The notes beneath the pieces were generated by a model, which saw only the letters and a list, made by a program, of their open reading frames with translations, did not search any database and was not told where the DNA came from. Position numbers and translations under genes: made by a program. Of a stretch of DNA of 64,000 bases, positions 7,373-15,673 are shown in pieces (position 1 is the stretch's first letter; each line of letters starts with the position of its first letter). Origin of the DNA: Mycobacterium sp. MBM (GTDB taxonomy: Bacteria; Actinomycetota; Actinomycetes; Mycobacteriales; Mycobacteriaceae); contig JAKJHY010000018.1 of the NCBI GenBank assembly GCA_021648845.1, forward strand, positions 1 to 64,000, given 5' to 3'.

Positions 7373-9027
7373 CCAGCCACGGGCTGCGCGACGCCGTCCT
7401 CGCCCTGCTGCCCAGCCGCGCCGACTACGCCGGGCTGCCACGATCCTGGCGGCGCGACGTGCTCGCCGGCATCACCGTCGGGGTCGTCGCGCTTCCACTG
7501 GCGCTGGCGTTCGGCATCAGCTCCGGCGTGGGAGCCGCCGCCGGCCTGGTGACCGCCGTGGTCGCCGGCGTGGTGGCCGCCGTATTCGGCGGCTCACACG
7601 TCCAGGTGTCCGGGCCCACCGGCGCGATGGCCGTCGTACTGGCACCGATCGTCGCCCAGCACGGCATCGGCAGCGTCGCGGTCGTCACCGCGGTCGCGGG
7701 CGTAATCGTCATCGCGGCCGGCGTCACCGGCCTCGGCCGCGCAGTGACGTTCATCCCGTGGCCCGTCATCGAGGGCTTCACCCTCGGTATCGCCATCATC
7801 ATCTTCCTGCAGCAGATCCCCGCCGCGATCGGCGCCGCCGCACCCGAGGGGCAGCGCCCCCTCGTCGCCGCGGCACACGTGTTGGCGCACGCCGACGCCG
7901 CCGCGCTGTGGCCCGCACTCGCGGTGGTCGCCGTGGTCGTCGCCGCCATGCTGATACTGCCGCGGCTACACCCGGCGATCCCGGCATCATTGCTGGCCGT
8001 CATCGCCGCCACCGTGCTGGTTGCGGCGACCGGCATGACGACCGCCCGCATCGGCGCGCTGCCCGCACAGCTGCCCACTCCCGTGCTGCCGCGGGCCGAC
8101 CTCGCCACCATGCAGACACTGCTCGGAGCGGCGGTGGCCGTCGCCGCGCTGGCGGCCATCGAATCGCTGCTCTCGGCGCGGGTCGCGGCCACCATGTCGG
8201 AATCCGGCGGCTACGACCCCAACCGTGAGCTCGTCGGGCAGGGACTCGCCTCGGTGGCCTCAGGGTTCTTCGGCGGGATGCCGGCCACCGGTGCGATCGC
8301 ACGCACCGCGGTCAACGTGAGATCCGGTGCGCGCACCCGGGTCGCCGCGATCACCCACTCCGTGCTGCTGCTCGGGGTGGTCTATCTGGTCAGCGGCCCG
8401 GTCGGAGCGATTCCGTTGGCGGCGCTGGCCGCGGTGCTGATGGTGACCGCCGCGCGGATGGCCGCATGGCGCGTCATCGTCCGGATCATCCGATCCAGCC
8501 GCTCCGCCGCGGCCGCGTTCACCGTCACCGCCGTCGTCACCGTCTGCTTCGACCTGATCCAGGCCGTCGAAATCGGAATCCTGGTGACCGCGGTCTTCGC
8601 CCTGTCGGCCGTGGCGCGACGCAGCGGTGTGCGCCGCGAGGAGCTGCCCTCGCCCTACCAACCCGGTGACGAGCACATCGTCCTGCTGCGGCTGGACGGG
8701 GCGATGTTCTTCGGAGCCGCCGAACGCATATCGGCCGAGATCCTCGACGCCTCCCACGCCGAGGCCAAAGTGGTGATCATCCGGCTGTCCCAGCTCGGCC
8801 TGCTCGACGCCACCGGAGCCCACACCCTGGGGTGCATCGCCGAAGAACTCGAATCCCGCGGCATCACCGTCATCATCAAAGGCGTCCGACCCGAACACCG
8901 CAGCCTGCTCGCCAACGTCGGCATCATCGAATCGCTGCGCCATGAGAACCACCTCATCGACTCACTGGACGAGGCCGTACGCCACGCCCGCCGGCACGCC
9001 ACTGCCGGCGCGGAGGACAACCGGTGA
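7369..9027 (+). CDS. SulP-family inorganic anion transporter with STAS domain
   Basis: The 552-residue protein has about 11-12 membrane helices, starting with WRRDVLAGITVGVVALPLAL, and a cytoplasmic C-terminal STAS domain (about residues 435-545: HIVLLRLDGAMFFGAAERI and LSQLGLLDATGAHTL). SulP proteins move sulfate, bicarbonate or related anions, often with protons or sodium. The motif GGSHVQVSGPTGAM in the first third is the family's substrate-pore signature. The start ATG at 7369 overlaps the arsR stop. The context of two regulators, ArsR upstream and MarR downstream, suggests regulated uptake; the anion is not clear. Confidence 0.93.
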   Translation: MTSHGLRDAVLALLPSRADYAGLPRSWRRDVLAGITVGVVALPLALAFGISSGVGAAAGLVTAVVAGVVAAVFGGSHVQVSGPTGAMAVVLAPIVAQHGIGSVAVVTAVAGVIVIAAGVTGLGRAVTFIPWPVIEGFTLGIAIIIFLQQIPAAIGAAAPEGQRPLVAAAHVLAHADAAALWPALAVVAVVVAAMLILPRLHPAIPASLLAVIAATVLVAATGMTTARIGALPAQLPTPVLPRADLATMQTLLGAAVAVAALAAIESLLSARVAATMSESGGYDPNRELVGQGLASVASGFFGGMPATGAIARTAVNVRSGARTRVAAITHSVLLLGVVYLVSGPVGAIPLAALAAVLMVTAARMAAWRVIVRIIRSSRSAAAAFTVTAVVTVCFDLIQAVEIGILVTAVFALSAVARRSGVRREELPSPYQPGDEHIVLLRLDGAMFFGAAERISAEILDASHAEAKVVIIRLSQLGLLDATGAHTLGCIAEELESRGITVIIKGVRPEHRSLLANVGIIESLRHENHLIDSLDEAVRHARRHATAGAEDNR

Positions 9028-9488
9028 CCGGCGCTGCCAACGCGCAGCCCACCGGGGACCAGCTGGCGGCATGGCGAGCGCTGCGCCGCGCCGACTCGCT
9101 GCTGTGCACCGCGCTGAACGACCAACTGCGCGCCGGCGTCGGCATCGCCTACTTCGAACGCGAAGTGCTCGACGCGTTGCACCGCGGCGGCGGGCGGCTA
9201 CGCATGGGCGCGTTGGCCGCCGAACTGATGATGTCGCGCAGCGGCACCACCCGCCTGGTGGCACGGATGGAAACCGCGAACTGGGTGCGCCGCGTCGCCG
9301 CGTCCGAGGACCGCCGCGCGACATGGGCCGAACTGACCGACGCGGGCCGCGACGTCCTGCACAGCGCCCAACCCGTCGTCGACACGGTGGTGTCCGCGTT
9401 CTTCGGTCGGCATGTGTCGACGGCCGCACTGCGCAACTGCGCGGTGTCGCTGACAACGCTCGCCGAGGCCAACCTGGGCTCGGGCTGA
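9024..9488 (+). CDS. MarR-family transcriptional regulator
   Basis: The 154-residue protein has the MarR winged-helix layout: an N-terminal dimerisation helix, LRMGALAAELMMSRSGTTRL (HTH, about residues 60-79), and the wing with VRRVAASEDRRATWAELTDA. The GTG start at 9024 overlaps the sulP stop (GTGA), placing it as third gene of the arsR-sulP operon. The stop is 6 bases from the end of lipG on the other strand. Target genes and ligand are unknown; autoregulation of the operon is possible. Confidence 0.88.
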   Translation: MTGAANAQPTGDQLAAWRALRRADSLLCTALNDQLRAGVGIAYFEREVLDALHRGGGRLRMGALAAELMMSRSGTTRLVARMETANWVRRVAASEDRRATWAELTDAGRDVLHSAQPVVDTVVSAFFGRHVSTAALRNCAVSLTTLAEANLGSG

Positions 9489-9493
9489 CGCGC

Positions 9494-10390
9494 TCAGGCC
9501 GAAAAGTTGGTCTTCAGTTCGCCGACGATGTCATCCCACAGCGGCTCGGGCAGTTCGTGGCCCATCCCGTCGAACAGCACCATCCGCGCCCCGGGGATCG
9601 CGCGTGCCACCGCGCGGCCACCGGACGGACGCATCAACTTGTCCGCCTTACCGTGGATCACCACCGTCGGCGCGCTGGTCCGTCGGTTGTAGCCGCGCAG
9701 GCTGCCGCTGCCCAGGATCGCCGCGAACTGGCGGCCCACGCCGGCCGGGCAGTAACACCGCTCGTAGCTCTCCAACGCCTCGGCGCGCGCCTTGTCCTCG
9801 TCCACCGGATACCCCGGGCTGCCGATGATGCGGGTCAGGCCCACCATGTTCGCGATCACCGCCTCGCGGCTGGTGTCGGCGGGCTTCTGCAACAACGACA
9901 GCAGCTGCCTGGGGCCCGGCGGCGGCAGCAAGGCCCGGTTGTTGGACGAGAAGATCACCGCGAGCGAGCGGGTGCGGGCATCGTGGCGGGCGGCGAACAC
10001 CTGCGCGATCATCCCGCCCATCGAGCAACCGACGATATGGGCGCGCTCGAGCCCGAGATGGTCGAGCAGGGCCGCGGCATCGTCGGCCATGTCCTCCAGC
10101 GTGTAACCCGCCGGGCTCTTGACCCCGATGAGCGAGCGGGCCATCCGGGGGATCAGCGGCGCACCGCTGTGTGCGCCCGGCAGCTTCGACGACAGCCCGA
10201 CATCGCGGTTGTCGAAGCGGATGACGCGCAACCCCTGGTTCACCAGCTTCTCGCAGAACTCCTTGCGCCACATCAGCAGCTGCGCGCCCAGCCCCATGAT
10301 CAGCAGGACGGCGGGATCACTTTCGTCGCCGAAGTCCTCGTAGGCGATGTCCAGATCGCCGGACTTCGCGGTCCCGGTGCGGACCCTCAC
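9494..10390 (-). CDS. lipG: Alpha/beta-hydrolase, LipG-like esterase
   Basis: The 298-residue protein has an alpha/beta-hydrolase fold with oxyanion region LLIMGLGAQLLMW, nucleophile elbow GCSMGG (about residues 121-126), acid region APTVVIHGKAD and catalytic His in FDGMGHELP. It is in the same position as M. tuberculosis lipG (Rv0646c), beside the mmaA genes and the ABC1 kinase; LipG is reported to act on phospholipid and thioester substrates. The ATG overlaps the stop of the ABC1-kinase gene (ATGA), so the two form an operon. Confidence 0.88.
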   Translation of the reverse strand: MRVRTGTAKSGDLDIAYEDFGDESDPAVLLIMGLGAQLLMWRKEFCEKLVNQGLRVIRFDNRDVGLSSKLPGAHSGAPLIPRMARSLIGVKSPAGYTLEDMADDAAALLDHLGLERAHIVGCSMGGMIAQVFAARHDARTRSLAVIFSSNNRALLPPPGPRQLLSLLQKPADTSREAVIANMVGLTRIIGSPGYPVDEDKARAEALESYERCYCPAGVGRQFAAILGSGSLRGYNRRTSAPTVVIHGKADKLMRPSGGRAVARAIPGARMVLFDGMGHELPEPLWDDIVGELKTNFSA

Positions 10391-11739
10391 TCGGCGCCTT
10401 CCTTGTGCTCGCGGCTGACCTCCACCATGAAGTTGGCGAAATAGCCGGTCAGCTGCGGGTCGCTCATCATCTGCCAGCGCGGGGCCAGCAGCTTCATATA
10501 GCGCTCCACGTAGAGGAACTGCTTGCCGATCAGCACCAGCTCACGCGGCAGCTTGACGTCGTAGGCATCGGCCAGGGTCGACAGCTGCTTGCCGATCTCG
10601 GCGTAGCTCATGTCACCCAGGGAGGACATGGTCAGCGGGGTCGCGAAGCGCTCCAAGTCCTTGGCGGCCTGCGCTTCCGGTTTGACCGTGCCCACCGCGC
10701 CCATCATGACGACGATCTTGCCCGCGGCGGCATGGTCCTTTTTCACCAGCAGCGCGTACACCAGCTCCCGCAGCAGCCAACGCGTCCGTGGGTCGATGCG
10801 GCCCATGATGCCGAAATCGAAGAACACGATCTTGCCGTCGTCGTCGACGTAGAGATTGCCGGCATGCAGGTCGCCGTGGAACAGGCCGTGGCGCAGTCCG
10901 CCCTCGAACACGCTGAACAACAACGCCTTCACCAGCTGCTCGCCGTCGAAACCCTTCTTGCGGATCGCGGCGACGTCGTCGACACGCACCCCGGTGATGC
11001 GCTCCATGGTGAGTACGCGCTCACTGGTCAGATCCCAATAGACCTGCGGCACACGGATATTGGCGCCCAGCGGGGAGGCATGCATATGGGCGACCCAGGC
11101 GTCCATGGACTGCGCCTCCAGTCGGAAGTCCAACTCCTCGGCCAGGTTGTCGGCGAAGTCCGCCACCACATCCTGTGCCGACAGCCGCTGCCCGAGCTTG
11201 GCGAACTCGACCAGACGCGCCCCACGCTTGAGGATCTGCAGATCGGCGGCCACCCGTCGGCGGATGCCCGGGCGCTGGATCTTGACCACCACCTCCTCGC
11301 CGGAATGCAGTGTCGCATAATGCACTTGGGCGATGGACGCCGACGCGAACGGCTTCTCGTCGAACGACTTGAACAGGTTCTGCGGTGTGTCGCCGAGGTC
11401 TTCCTTGAAGATCTTGTGGATCGCCCGCAAATCGGCCGGGGGCACCCGGTCGAGCAGGCTGCGGAACTCGCGGCTCAGCGGCTCACCGAAGGCACCCGGG
11501 CTGGACGCGATGATCTGCCCGAACTTGACGTAGGTGGGGCCCAGATCGGAGAACGTCTTCGGGATCTGCTTGGTGATTTTCTGCTGCAGCGAACCCTTGC
11601 CCAACAACGTTGCGGCCACCCGGGCGCCGGTGCGGGTGATCTGCCAGCCCGTCGCGCCGACGCGGGCGGCCTCGACCGGCAACGGCACCCGATCCAGCCT
11701 GGCGGGCTCGCGGTGCTTCATCTTCGGCGAAGAACTCAT
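10387..11739 (-). CDS. ABC1/AarF (UbiB) atypical kinase family protein
   Basis: The 450-residue protein has the UbiB/ABC1 features: the KxGQ-type motif YVKFGQIIASSPG (about residues 71-83), alanine-rich loop PFASASIAQVHYA, lysine in VVVKIQRPG, catalytic-loop-like HGDLHAGNLYVD (about 285-296), and VFFDFGIMGRID. Members have ATPase activity and affect isoprenoid lipid or quinone metabolism. It is the syntenic equivalent of Rv0647c. It is translationally coupled to lipG by a 4-base overlap, which suggests a shared lipid-related role. Confidence 0.92.
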   Translation of the reverse strand: MSSSPKMKHREPARLDRVPLPVEAARVGATGWQITRTGARVAATLLGKGSLQQKITKQIPKTFSDLGPTYVKFGQIIASSPGAFGEPLSREFRSLLDRVPPADLRAIHKIFKEDLGDTPQNLFKSFDEKPFASASIAQVHYATLHSGEEVVVKIQRPGIRRRVAADLQILKRGARLVEFAKLGQRLSAQDVVADFADNLAEELDFRLEAQSMDAWVAHMHASPLGANIRVPQVYWDLTSERVLTMERITGVRVDDVAAIRKKGFDGEQLVKALLFSVFEGGLRHGLFHGDLHAGNLYVDDDGKIVFFDFGIMGRIDPRTRWLLRELVYALLVKKDHAAAGKIVVMMGAVGTVKPEAQAAKDLERFATPLTMSSLGDMSYAEIGKQLSTLADAYDVKLPRELVLIGKQFLYVERYMKLLAPRWQMMSDPQLTGYFANFMVEVSREHKEGAE

Positions 11740-11794
11740 CCCTGCAGTGTCTCAAAACCCGCGGTAGCACCCAAGAATGTGTCCGGGCTCACAG

Positions 11795-12784
11795 TCACGC
11801 GAAGCTGTGCTCGACCTCCTCGCGCGCCAACTCCGGGTCGCTACCCAGCACATATGTCGGCTCGGTGTGCGCGCAGGTCGTGCCGCCCGCCACCCGGGCC
11901 TGGGCCTGGCGGAACTCCGTCGCGGGCCCGGCCGCGGTGTGCAGACCGTTGATGACCGACCACACCGTGGCCCGCCGCGCCGCCCGCTCGATGGGGTTGG
12001 GATCGGTGTGGCCGATCAGCTGTTTGGCCCATGTCGGCATCGTGTCGCGGATCGCCCAGTCCACCGCCGACTGCGGCAGGGGGAGATTGGGGCCGGTGGA
12101 CATCGCGGCGCCGTGGGTGAGGGCCAGTCGGGGCAGATACGAGTGCAGGCAGTCCAGTGTCTCGGCCTTGGTGGCGGGCAGATCGGTGCCGCCGAGGGCA
12201 TGCCCGACCCGGACGAACTCGCCGTAGTAGCGGTCCAGCTTCCTGCCGCGCAACGGGTTCGGGTGATAGATCTCGTGGGCCGTTGCGATGCCCCACACCA
12301 CGGTGGCGTAGTTCCAGCGCAGCCACTCCGGATCGTCGGCGTCATAGACCGCGCCGTCCGGCCGGGTTCCCTTGATGGTGTGGTGCATGGCGCGCACGGC
12401 CCGCGAAACTCGTTCGGCGGTCTCGGTATTGCCGTATGCCGTGCCGATGAAGAAGGCGATGGAATGCCCGAGTCGTACGGCGGCGCCCTTCGGGTCGATG
12501 ACCGGGACCGCGTTGCCCTGTTCATCGCGCTTCACCAGGCGCGAATGGTGCATGCCCATCCAGTAGATGGACGGGTCGAGTCGTTCGATAAACGCCGCGC
12601 ATTGCAGGCCGAAGATCAGCGCCTCGGTGTGCGAGTGCACATGCCAGACGGCGCTGCCCGGGCCGAACCAGCCCGGGTCGCCGGCCGGCTCGGCGAACTC
12701 CATGCCGCGGAAATAGTGCCTGCGGATGTCGTGATCGAACTTGCGCTGCAGCATCTGTCCGAGCACTTGGTGCGGCATGTCCAC
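11795..12784 (-). CDS. MpaB/DUF2236 family oxygenase-like protein
   Basis: The 329-residue protein resembles the MpaB/DUF2236 group, which includes the latex-clearing oxygenase Lcp. Features are the arginine and paired histidines in VSRAVRAMHHTIKG (about residues 126-139), the conserved WVY-like region LRWNYATVVWGIATAHEIY, and the helical C-terminal part. The physiological substrate is unknown. The GTG at 12784 has AAAGGGG upstream; an ATG two codons later is an alternative. It is divergent from a TetR gene, with a palindrome and an extra half-site in the 77-base gap, so that TetR probably controls it. Confidence 0.82.
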   Translation of the reverse strand: MDMPHQVLGQMLQRKFDHDIRRHYFRGMEFAEPAGDPGWFGPGSAVWHVHSHTEALIFGLQCAAFIERLDPSIYWMGMHHSRLVKRDEQGNAVPVIDPKGAAVRLGHSIAFFIGTAYGNTETAERVSRAVRAMHHTIKGTRPDGAVYDADDPEWLRWNYATVVWGIATAHEIYHPNPLRGRKLDRYYGEFVRVGHALGGTDLPATKAETLDCLHSYLPRLALTHGAAMSTGPNLPLPQSAVDWAIRDTMPTWAKQLIGHTDPNPIERAARRATVWSVINGLHTAAGPATEFRQAQARVAGGTTCAHTEPTYVLGSDPELAREEVEHSFA

Positions 12785-12797
12785 GCCGAAACCCCTT

Positions 12798-12855
12798 TCT
12801 GGTTACGTCTGTGACCAGAATACTCTTTGGGTGCGGGCGTGACCAGAACTAGGCT
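12798..12855. promoter_or_regulatory. TetR operator palindrome, extra half-site and leaderless -10
   Basis: TCTGGTTAC (12798-12806) and GTGACCAGA (12811-12819) form a near-perfect dyad with a 4-base spacer. A third copy of GTGACCAGA lies at 12839-12847. It abuts TAGGCT (12850-12855), a -10 element six bases before the TetR ATG, suggesting a leaderless transcript. Binding at the third half-site would cover this promoter; the dyad lies just upstream of the divergent MpaB-like gene. Confidence 0.6.
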
Positions 12856-12861
12856 GACCCG

Positions 12862-13455
12862 ATGACCACTCCGACGCGGTGGGCGGGCGTACCGCTCGAC
12901 GACCGGCGCGCCGAGCGGCGCGGGCTGCTCGTCGACGCCGCCTACGCGCTGTTCGGCGACGGTGGCGAGGCCGCCCTGACGGTGCGCTCGATCTGCCGCT
13001 CCTGCGGGCTGAACACCCGCTACTTCTACGAGAGCTTCGCCGACACCGACGAACTGCTCGGGGCCGTATTCGACAAGGTGGCCGCCGAACTGGCCGTCGA
13101 GGTGGATGCCGGGATCGCGGCGGTGGGGGAGTCACCGGCCGCGCGCACCCGCGCCGGAATGGCGGCGGTGCTGGGCTTCAGTTCCGCCGACCCGCGGCGC
13201 GGCCGGGTGTTGTTCACCGACGCCCGAGCGAACCCGGTGTTGATCGCTCGCCGGGCCGCGCTGCAGGATGCGCTGCTGACCGCGGTGCTGGCCGAGGGCT
13301 CGCGGCTGCATCCCGGGTCGGATCCCGTGGCCACCCGCATCGGCGCGGCCCTGTTCACCGGGGCGATGGCAGAGCTGGCCCAGCAATGGCTGTCCGGCAC
13401 GCTGGGCGACGACCTCGACACCGTCGTGGATACGGCGCTGGCCTTCTTCCCCTGA
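12862..13455 (+). CDS. TetR-family transcriptional regulator
   Basis: The 197-residue protein has a TetR DNA-binding domain: LLVDAAYALFGDGGEAALTV, then SICRSCGLNTRYFYESFADT (recognition helix with the RYFYESF signature, about residues 45-64). The C-terminal ligand domain is alanine-rich and ends WLSGTLGDDLDTVVDTALAF. There is no ribosome site; TAGGCT six bases before the ATG suggests a leaderless mRNA. It is divergent from the MpaB-like gene and most likely represses it and itself through the shared operator. Ligand unknown. Confidence 0.9.
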   Translation: MTTPTRWAGVPLDDRRAERRGLLVDAAYALFGDGGEAALTVRSICRSCGLNTRYFYESFADTDELLGAVFDKVAAELAVEVDAGIAAVGESPAARTRAGMAAVLGFSSADPRRGRVLFTDARANPVLIARRAALQDALLTAVLAEGSRLHPGSDPVATRIGAALFTGAMAELAQQWLSGTLGDDLDTVVDTALAFFP

Positions 13456-13574
13456 CCTCCCTCCATGGCCGTCGCGGATTCGACGTATTGGTTGTTCTCG
13501 GCCCCTCCCGGCGACCGAAACGTTGAATTTGCGGGTGAGCGGAGCCGAGCGCTGCTGCGCTGCGTCCAATCAGT

Positions 13575-14417
13575 GTGCGGATTCCATTCGTCGGTGCCGA
13601 CGCCGTCGCGGGCGGGCATCTGACCAGGGGACAGCTGCGTCACCGCTATAAGCCGATCTTGCGCGGAATCTATGTACCGAAGCAGCTGCAGCCGACGCTT
13701 CAGATGCGCATCCGCGGCGCGATGCTGGCCGCGCCGACGGCGGTGATCAGCGGGGTTGCCGCCTCCGCGGTGCATGGCGCCTTGTGGATCGATGACGATG
13801 TGCCGATCGAAATGATCGGACGATGCCGGCGTCAGCGCGGACTTGTCGTCCGCTACGACAGCCTGGCTGAGAGCGAGGTCATCACCATCGCCGGCGTCCG
13901 GGTGACGACGCCGGCGCGCACGGCATTCGACCTCGGTCGGCGCCTTGATCGGGGGCCGGCGGTCGCGCGGATAGACGCCCTGATGCGAGCCTGCCCATTC
14001 ACGACCGCGGACGTCGAGTTGCTCGCGCGGGCACACCGGGGAGCGCCGGGTCTCCCGAAACTGCGCACGGCGCTGCCGCTCGTCGACGGCGGTGCCGAAT
14101 CACCGCGGGAGACCTGGCTGCGTCTGCTCTTCATCGACGCTGGATTGCCACGGCCGGTCACGCAATACGTCGTCCGCGCAGAGGATGGGAGATACCTGCG
14201 CCGACTCGACATGGTGTGGGAGGAGTACAAGGTCGCTGCGGAGTACGACGGTCAGCAGCACCTCGCTGACCGGCGCCAGTACGCGAAGGATGTGTGGGTG
14301 AACCGCGAACTGCAACGGCTGAACTGGCACGTCATCCATGTCATCAAGGAGGACCGCGGCCAAGACATCGTCGCGCACGCTCGCGCCGCGCTGCTATCCC
14401 GCGGTTGGCGCCCGTGA
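13575..14417 (+). CDS. AbiEi-antitoxin-like / DUF559 endonuclease-fold protein
   Basis: The 280-residue protein has two parts. The N-terminal 170 residues resemble the regulator-like domain found in AbiEi antitoxin proteins (LTRGQLRHRYKPILRGIYV, VSGVAASAVHG-like stretch, ITIAGVRVTTPARTAFDLG). The C-terminal part has a DUF559/Vsr-like nuclease-fold pattern: LRRLDMVWEEYKVAAEYDGQ, HLADRRQYAKD and LNWHVIHVIKED. Many mycobacteria have several such stand-alone proteins; function is not established. It starts with GTG at 13575 and has no toxin partner beside it. A long hairpin follows the stop. Confidence 0.75.
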   Translation: MRIPFVGADAVAGGHLTRGQLRHRYKPILRGIYVPKQLQPTLQMRIRGAMLAAPTAVISGVAASAVHGALWIDDDVPIEMIGRCRRQRGLVVRYDSLAESEVITIAGVRVTTPARTAFDLGRRLDRGPAVARIDALMRACPFTTADVELLARAHRGAPGLPKLRTALPLVDGGAESPRETWLRLLFIDAGLPRPVTQYVVRAEDGRYLRRLDMVWEEYKVAAEYDGQQHLADRRQYAKDVWVNRELQRLNWHVIHVIKEDRGQDIVAHARAALLSRGWRP

Positions 14418-14420
14418 AAG

Positions 14421-14467
14421 TCGACGTAATGGCTGCGCGTGGGGCTCGGGCGCAGCCATTGCGTCGA
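14421..14467. terminator. 18-bp stem-loop between convergent genes
   Basis: Bases 14421-14438 pair with 14450-14467 over 18 positions with a single T-G wobble, and an AAAA run follows on the plus strand. It lies 3 bases after the AbiEi-like gene and 7 bases before the stop of the convergent DinB-family gene, so it can terminate both. Confidence 0.75.
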
Positions 14468-14474
14468 AAACGGA

Positions 14475-15077
14475 CTAGGAGACCGCGTCCTTGCCCCACG
14501 GCGTCAGCCACGGCGTCGGCTCCCAGTCCTCCAGCCCGGCCAGCAGTTCGTAGAGCGTCGCACCGTCGATGCTCTCCCGGATGATGTCGCCCTGACCGGC
14601 GTGGCGGGCCAGCTCCTCGATGAGGTGGAAGATCACCCAGCGCACCGACCAGGCCCCGATATCCTGCGGGAACCACGGCACGCCCGGCGGAACCGGCACG
14701 GCCGCACCGAGATCCGAGGTCTCGATCAACCGGATGGTCTCGGCGTTCTGCGCGTCGAACGCGGCCAGGATCTGCGCCAGCGTCTCGTCCTCGCCCATCA
14801 CGAACTCGTCGCCGTAGTTCGCCGCCTGCTCCGCCATCGGGCGCTTGTCCCCCTCGGTGAGGTCGGGGGCGGCCGCGACGCGCTGCATCCAGCCCTGCTG
14901 GCATTTGGTGACGTGCTTGATCAGCCCGCCGATGGACAGTGAGCTGACCGACGGCGCGGACCGGGCCTGCTCGTCGGTGAGCCCGAAGGCGATCGCCTTG
15001 AACGCGTACTGCTGGGCGGCGACGTACTCCTTGAGACCGGCGCGCTCATCAGCGATCGGCGGGGGCATTGCGGGCAT
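14475..15077 (-). CDS. DinB/DUF664-superfamily protein, mycothiol-dependent enzyme type
   Basis: The 200-residue four-helix-bundle protein shows the DinB-superfamily metal-ligand pattern: a His in LSIGGLIKHVTKC (about residue 55) and HxxxH-like WVIFHLIEELARHAGQGDIIRE near residue 150-170. In actinobacteria such proteins are often mycothiol-dependent transferases or isomerases. The ATG at 15077 overlaps the ribosome-site region AGGAGAAATG at the end of the preceding gene, so both DinB genes form a coupled pair. A second start nine bases further in is possible. Substrate unknown. Confidence 0.8.
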   Translation of the reverse strand: MPAMPPPIADERAGLKEYVAAQQYAFKAIAFGLTDEQARSAPSVSSLSIGGLIKHVTKCQQGWMQRVAAAPDLTEGDKRPMAEQAANYGDEFVMGEDETLAQILAAFDAQNAETIRLIETSDLGAAVPVPPGVPWFPQDIGAWSVRWVIFHLIEELARHAGQGDIIRESIDGATLYELLAGLEDWEPTPWLTPWGKDAVS

Positions 15078-15080
15078 GAG

Positions 15081-15611
15081 TCATTTCTCCTGGTTGTTGT
15101 TGATGTGGTTGTGGGTGTACAGATCTCGCAGCAAAGCGATTTCGGCGCCGTGATGGATGGCCTCACGGTTGATGTGCAGCACCAGCACGGACATCGGTTC
15201 GTCGGCGTACGGACCCTCGGCCGGTCCGCACGGGCGGTCCAGATCGGCCGAGGTCAGCGCGCGCACCCCGGTGATCCACCGCCGGTACTCGGTGTCCAGC
15301 TGGGCCAGCGCAGTCGCGGCGTCGGTGGCGTACGGCCAGCTCTGGTAATCGGCGGCCGGACCGCCGAAACGGGCATGGTTGCGCATCGCGAGGACGCCGA
15401 CGATCACGTGGGCCAGCCGCCAGGCGATGGTGGTGAACGGGGCAGGAGCGGGCTCCGGGTAGCTGAAATCCACCCCGCCGTCGGGGTGAACAGTCCAGCA
15501 GTCGGCCACCGGCTGCCAGAAGTACTCGGCATCGGTCAGTCCGGCCAGGCGGGGCCGGAGCTGATGACGCCAGTGGAAGTCCAGCTGGTCGGCGAGGAGG
15601 TCGGGGTGCAT
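15081..15611 (-). CDS. DinB-superfamily protein
   Basis: The 176-residue protein begins MHPDLLADQLDFHWRHQLRP and has the DinB pattern of three histidines: HWRH near residue 13, RLAHVIVG near 66, and HINREAIHHGAEIALLRDLY near 147-166. It probably binds a divalent metal and uses mycothiol or another thiol, by analogy with the family. It is the first gene of a pair with the DinB gene at 14475-15077 and is divergent from a WYL-domain regulator. A palindrome in the 62-base gap suggests that regulator controls it. Confidence 0.8.
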   Translation of the reverse strand: MHPDLLADQLDFHWRHQLRPRLAGLTDAEYFWQPVADCWTVHPDGGVDFSYPEPAPAPFTTIAWRLAHVIVGVLAMRNHARFGGPAADYQSWPYATDAATALAQLDTEYRRWITGVRALTSADLDRPCGPAEGPYADEPMSVLVLHINREAIHHGAEIALLRDLYTHNHINNNQEK

Positions 15612-15630
15612 GCGTTCACTCTGACAGTTG

Positions 15631-15666
15631 TTTAGGTCAGCTTCTGTCCTAAAAGTGCGGCAGTAT
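15631..15666. promoter_or_regulatory. Palindromic operator and leaderless -10 of the WYL regulator
   Basis: TTTAGGTCAG (15631-15640) and CTGTCCTAAA (15644-15653) form a 10-bp dyad with one mismatch and a 3-base centre. It sits between the divergent DinB and WYL genes, over the expected -35 of the WYL gene. CAGTAT (15661-15666), seven bases before the ATG at 15674, fits a leaderless -10. Confidence 0.6.
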
Positions 15667-15673
15667 CAAAAAC

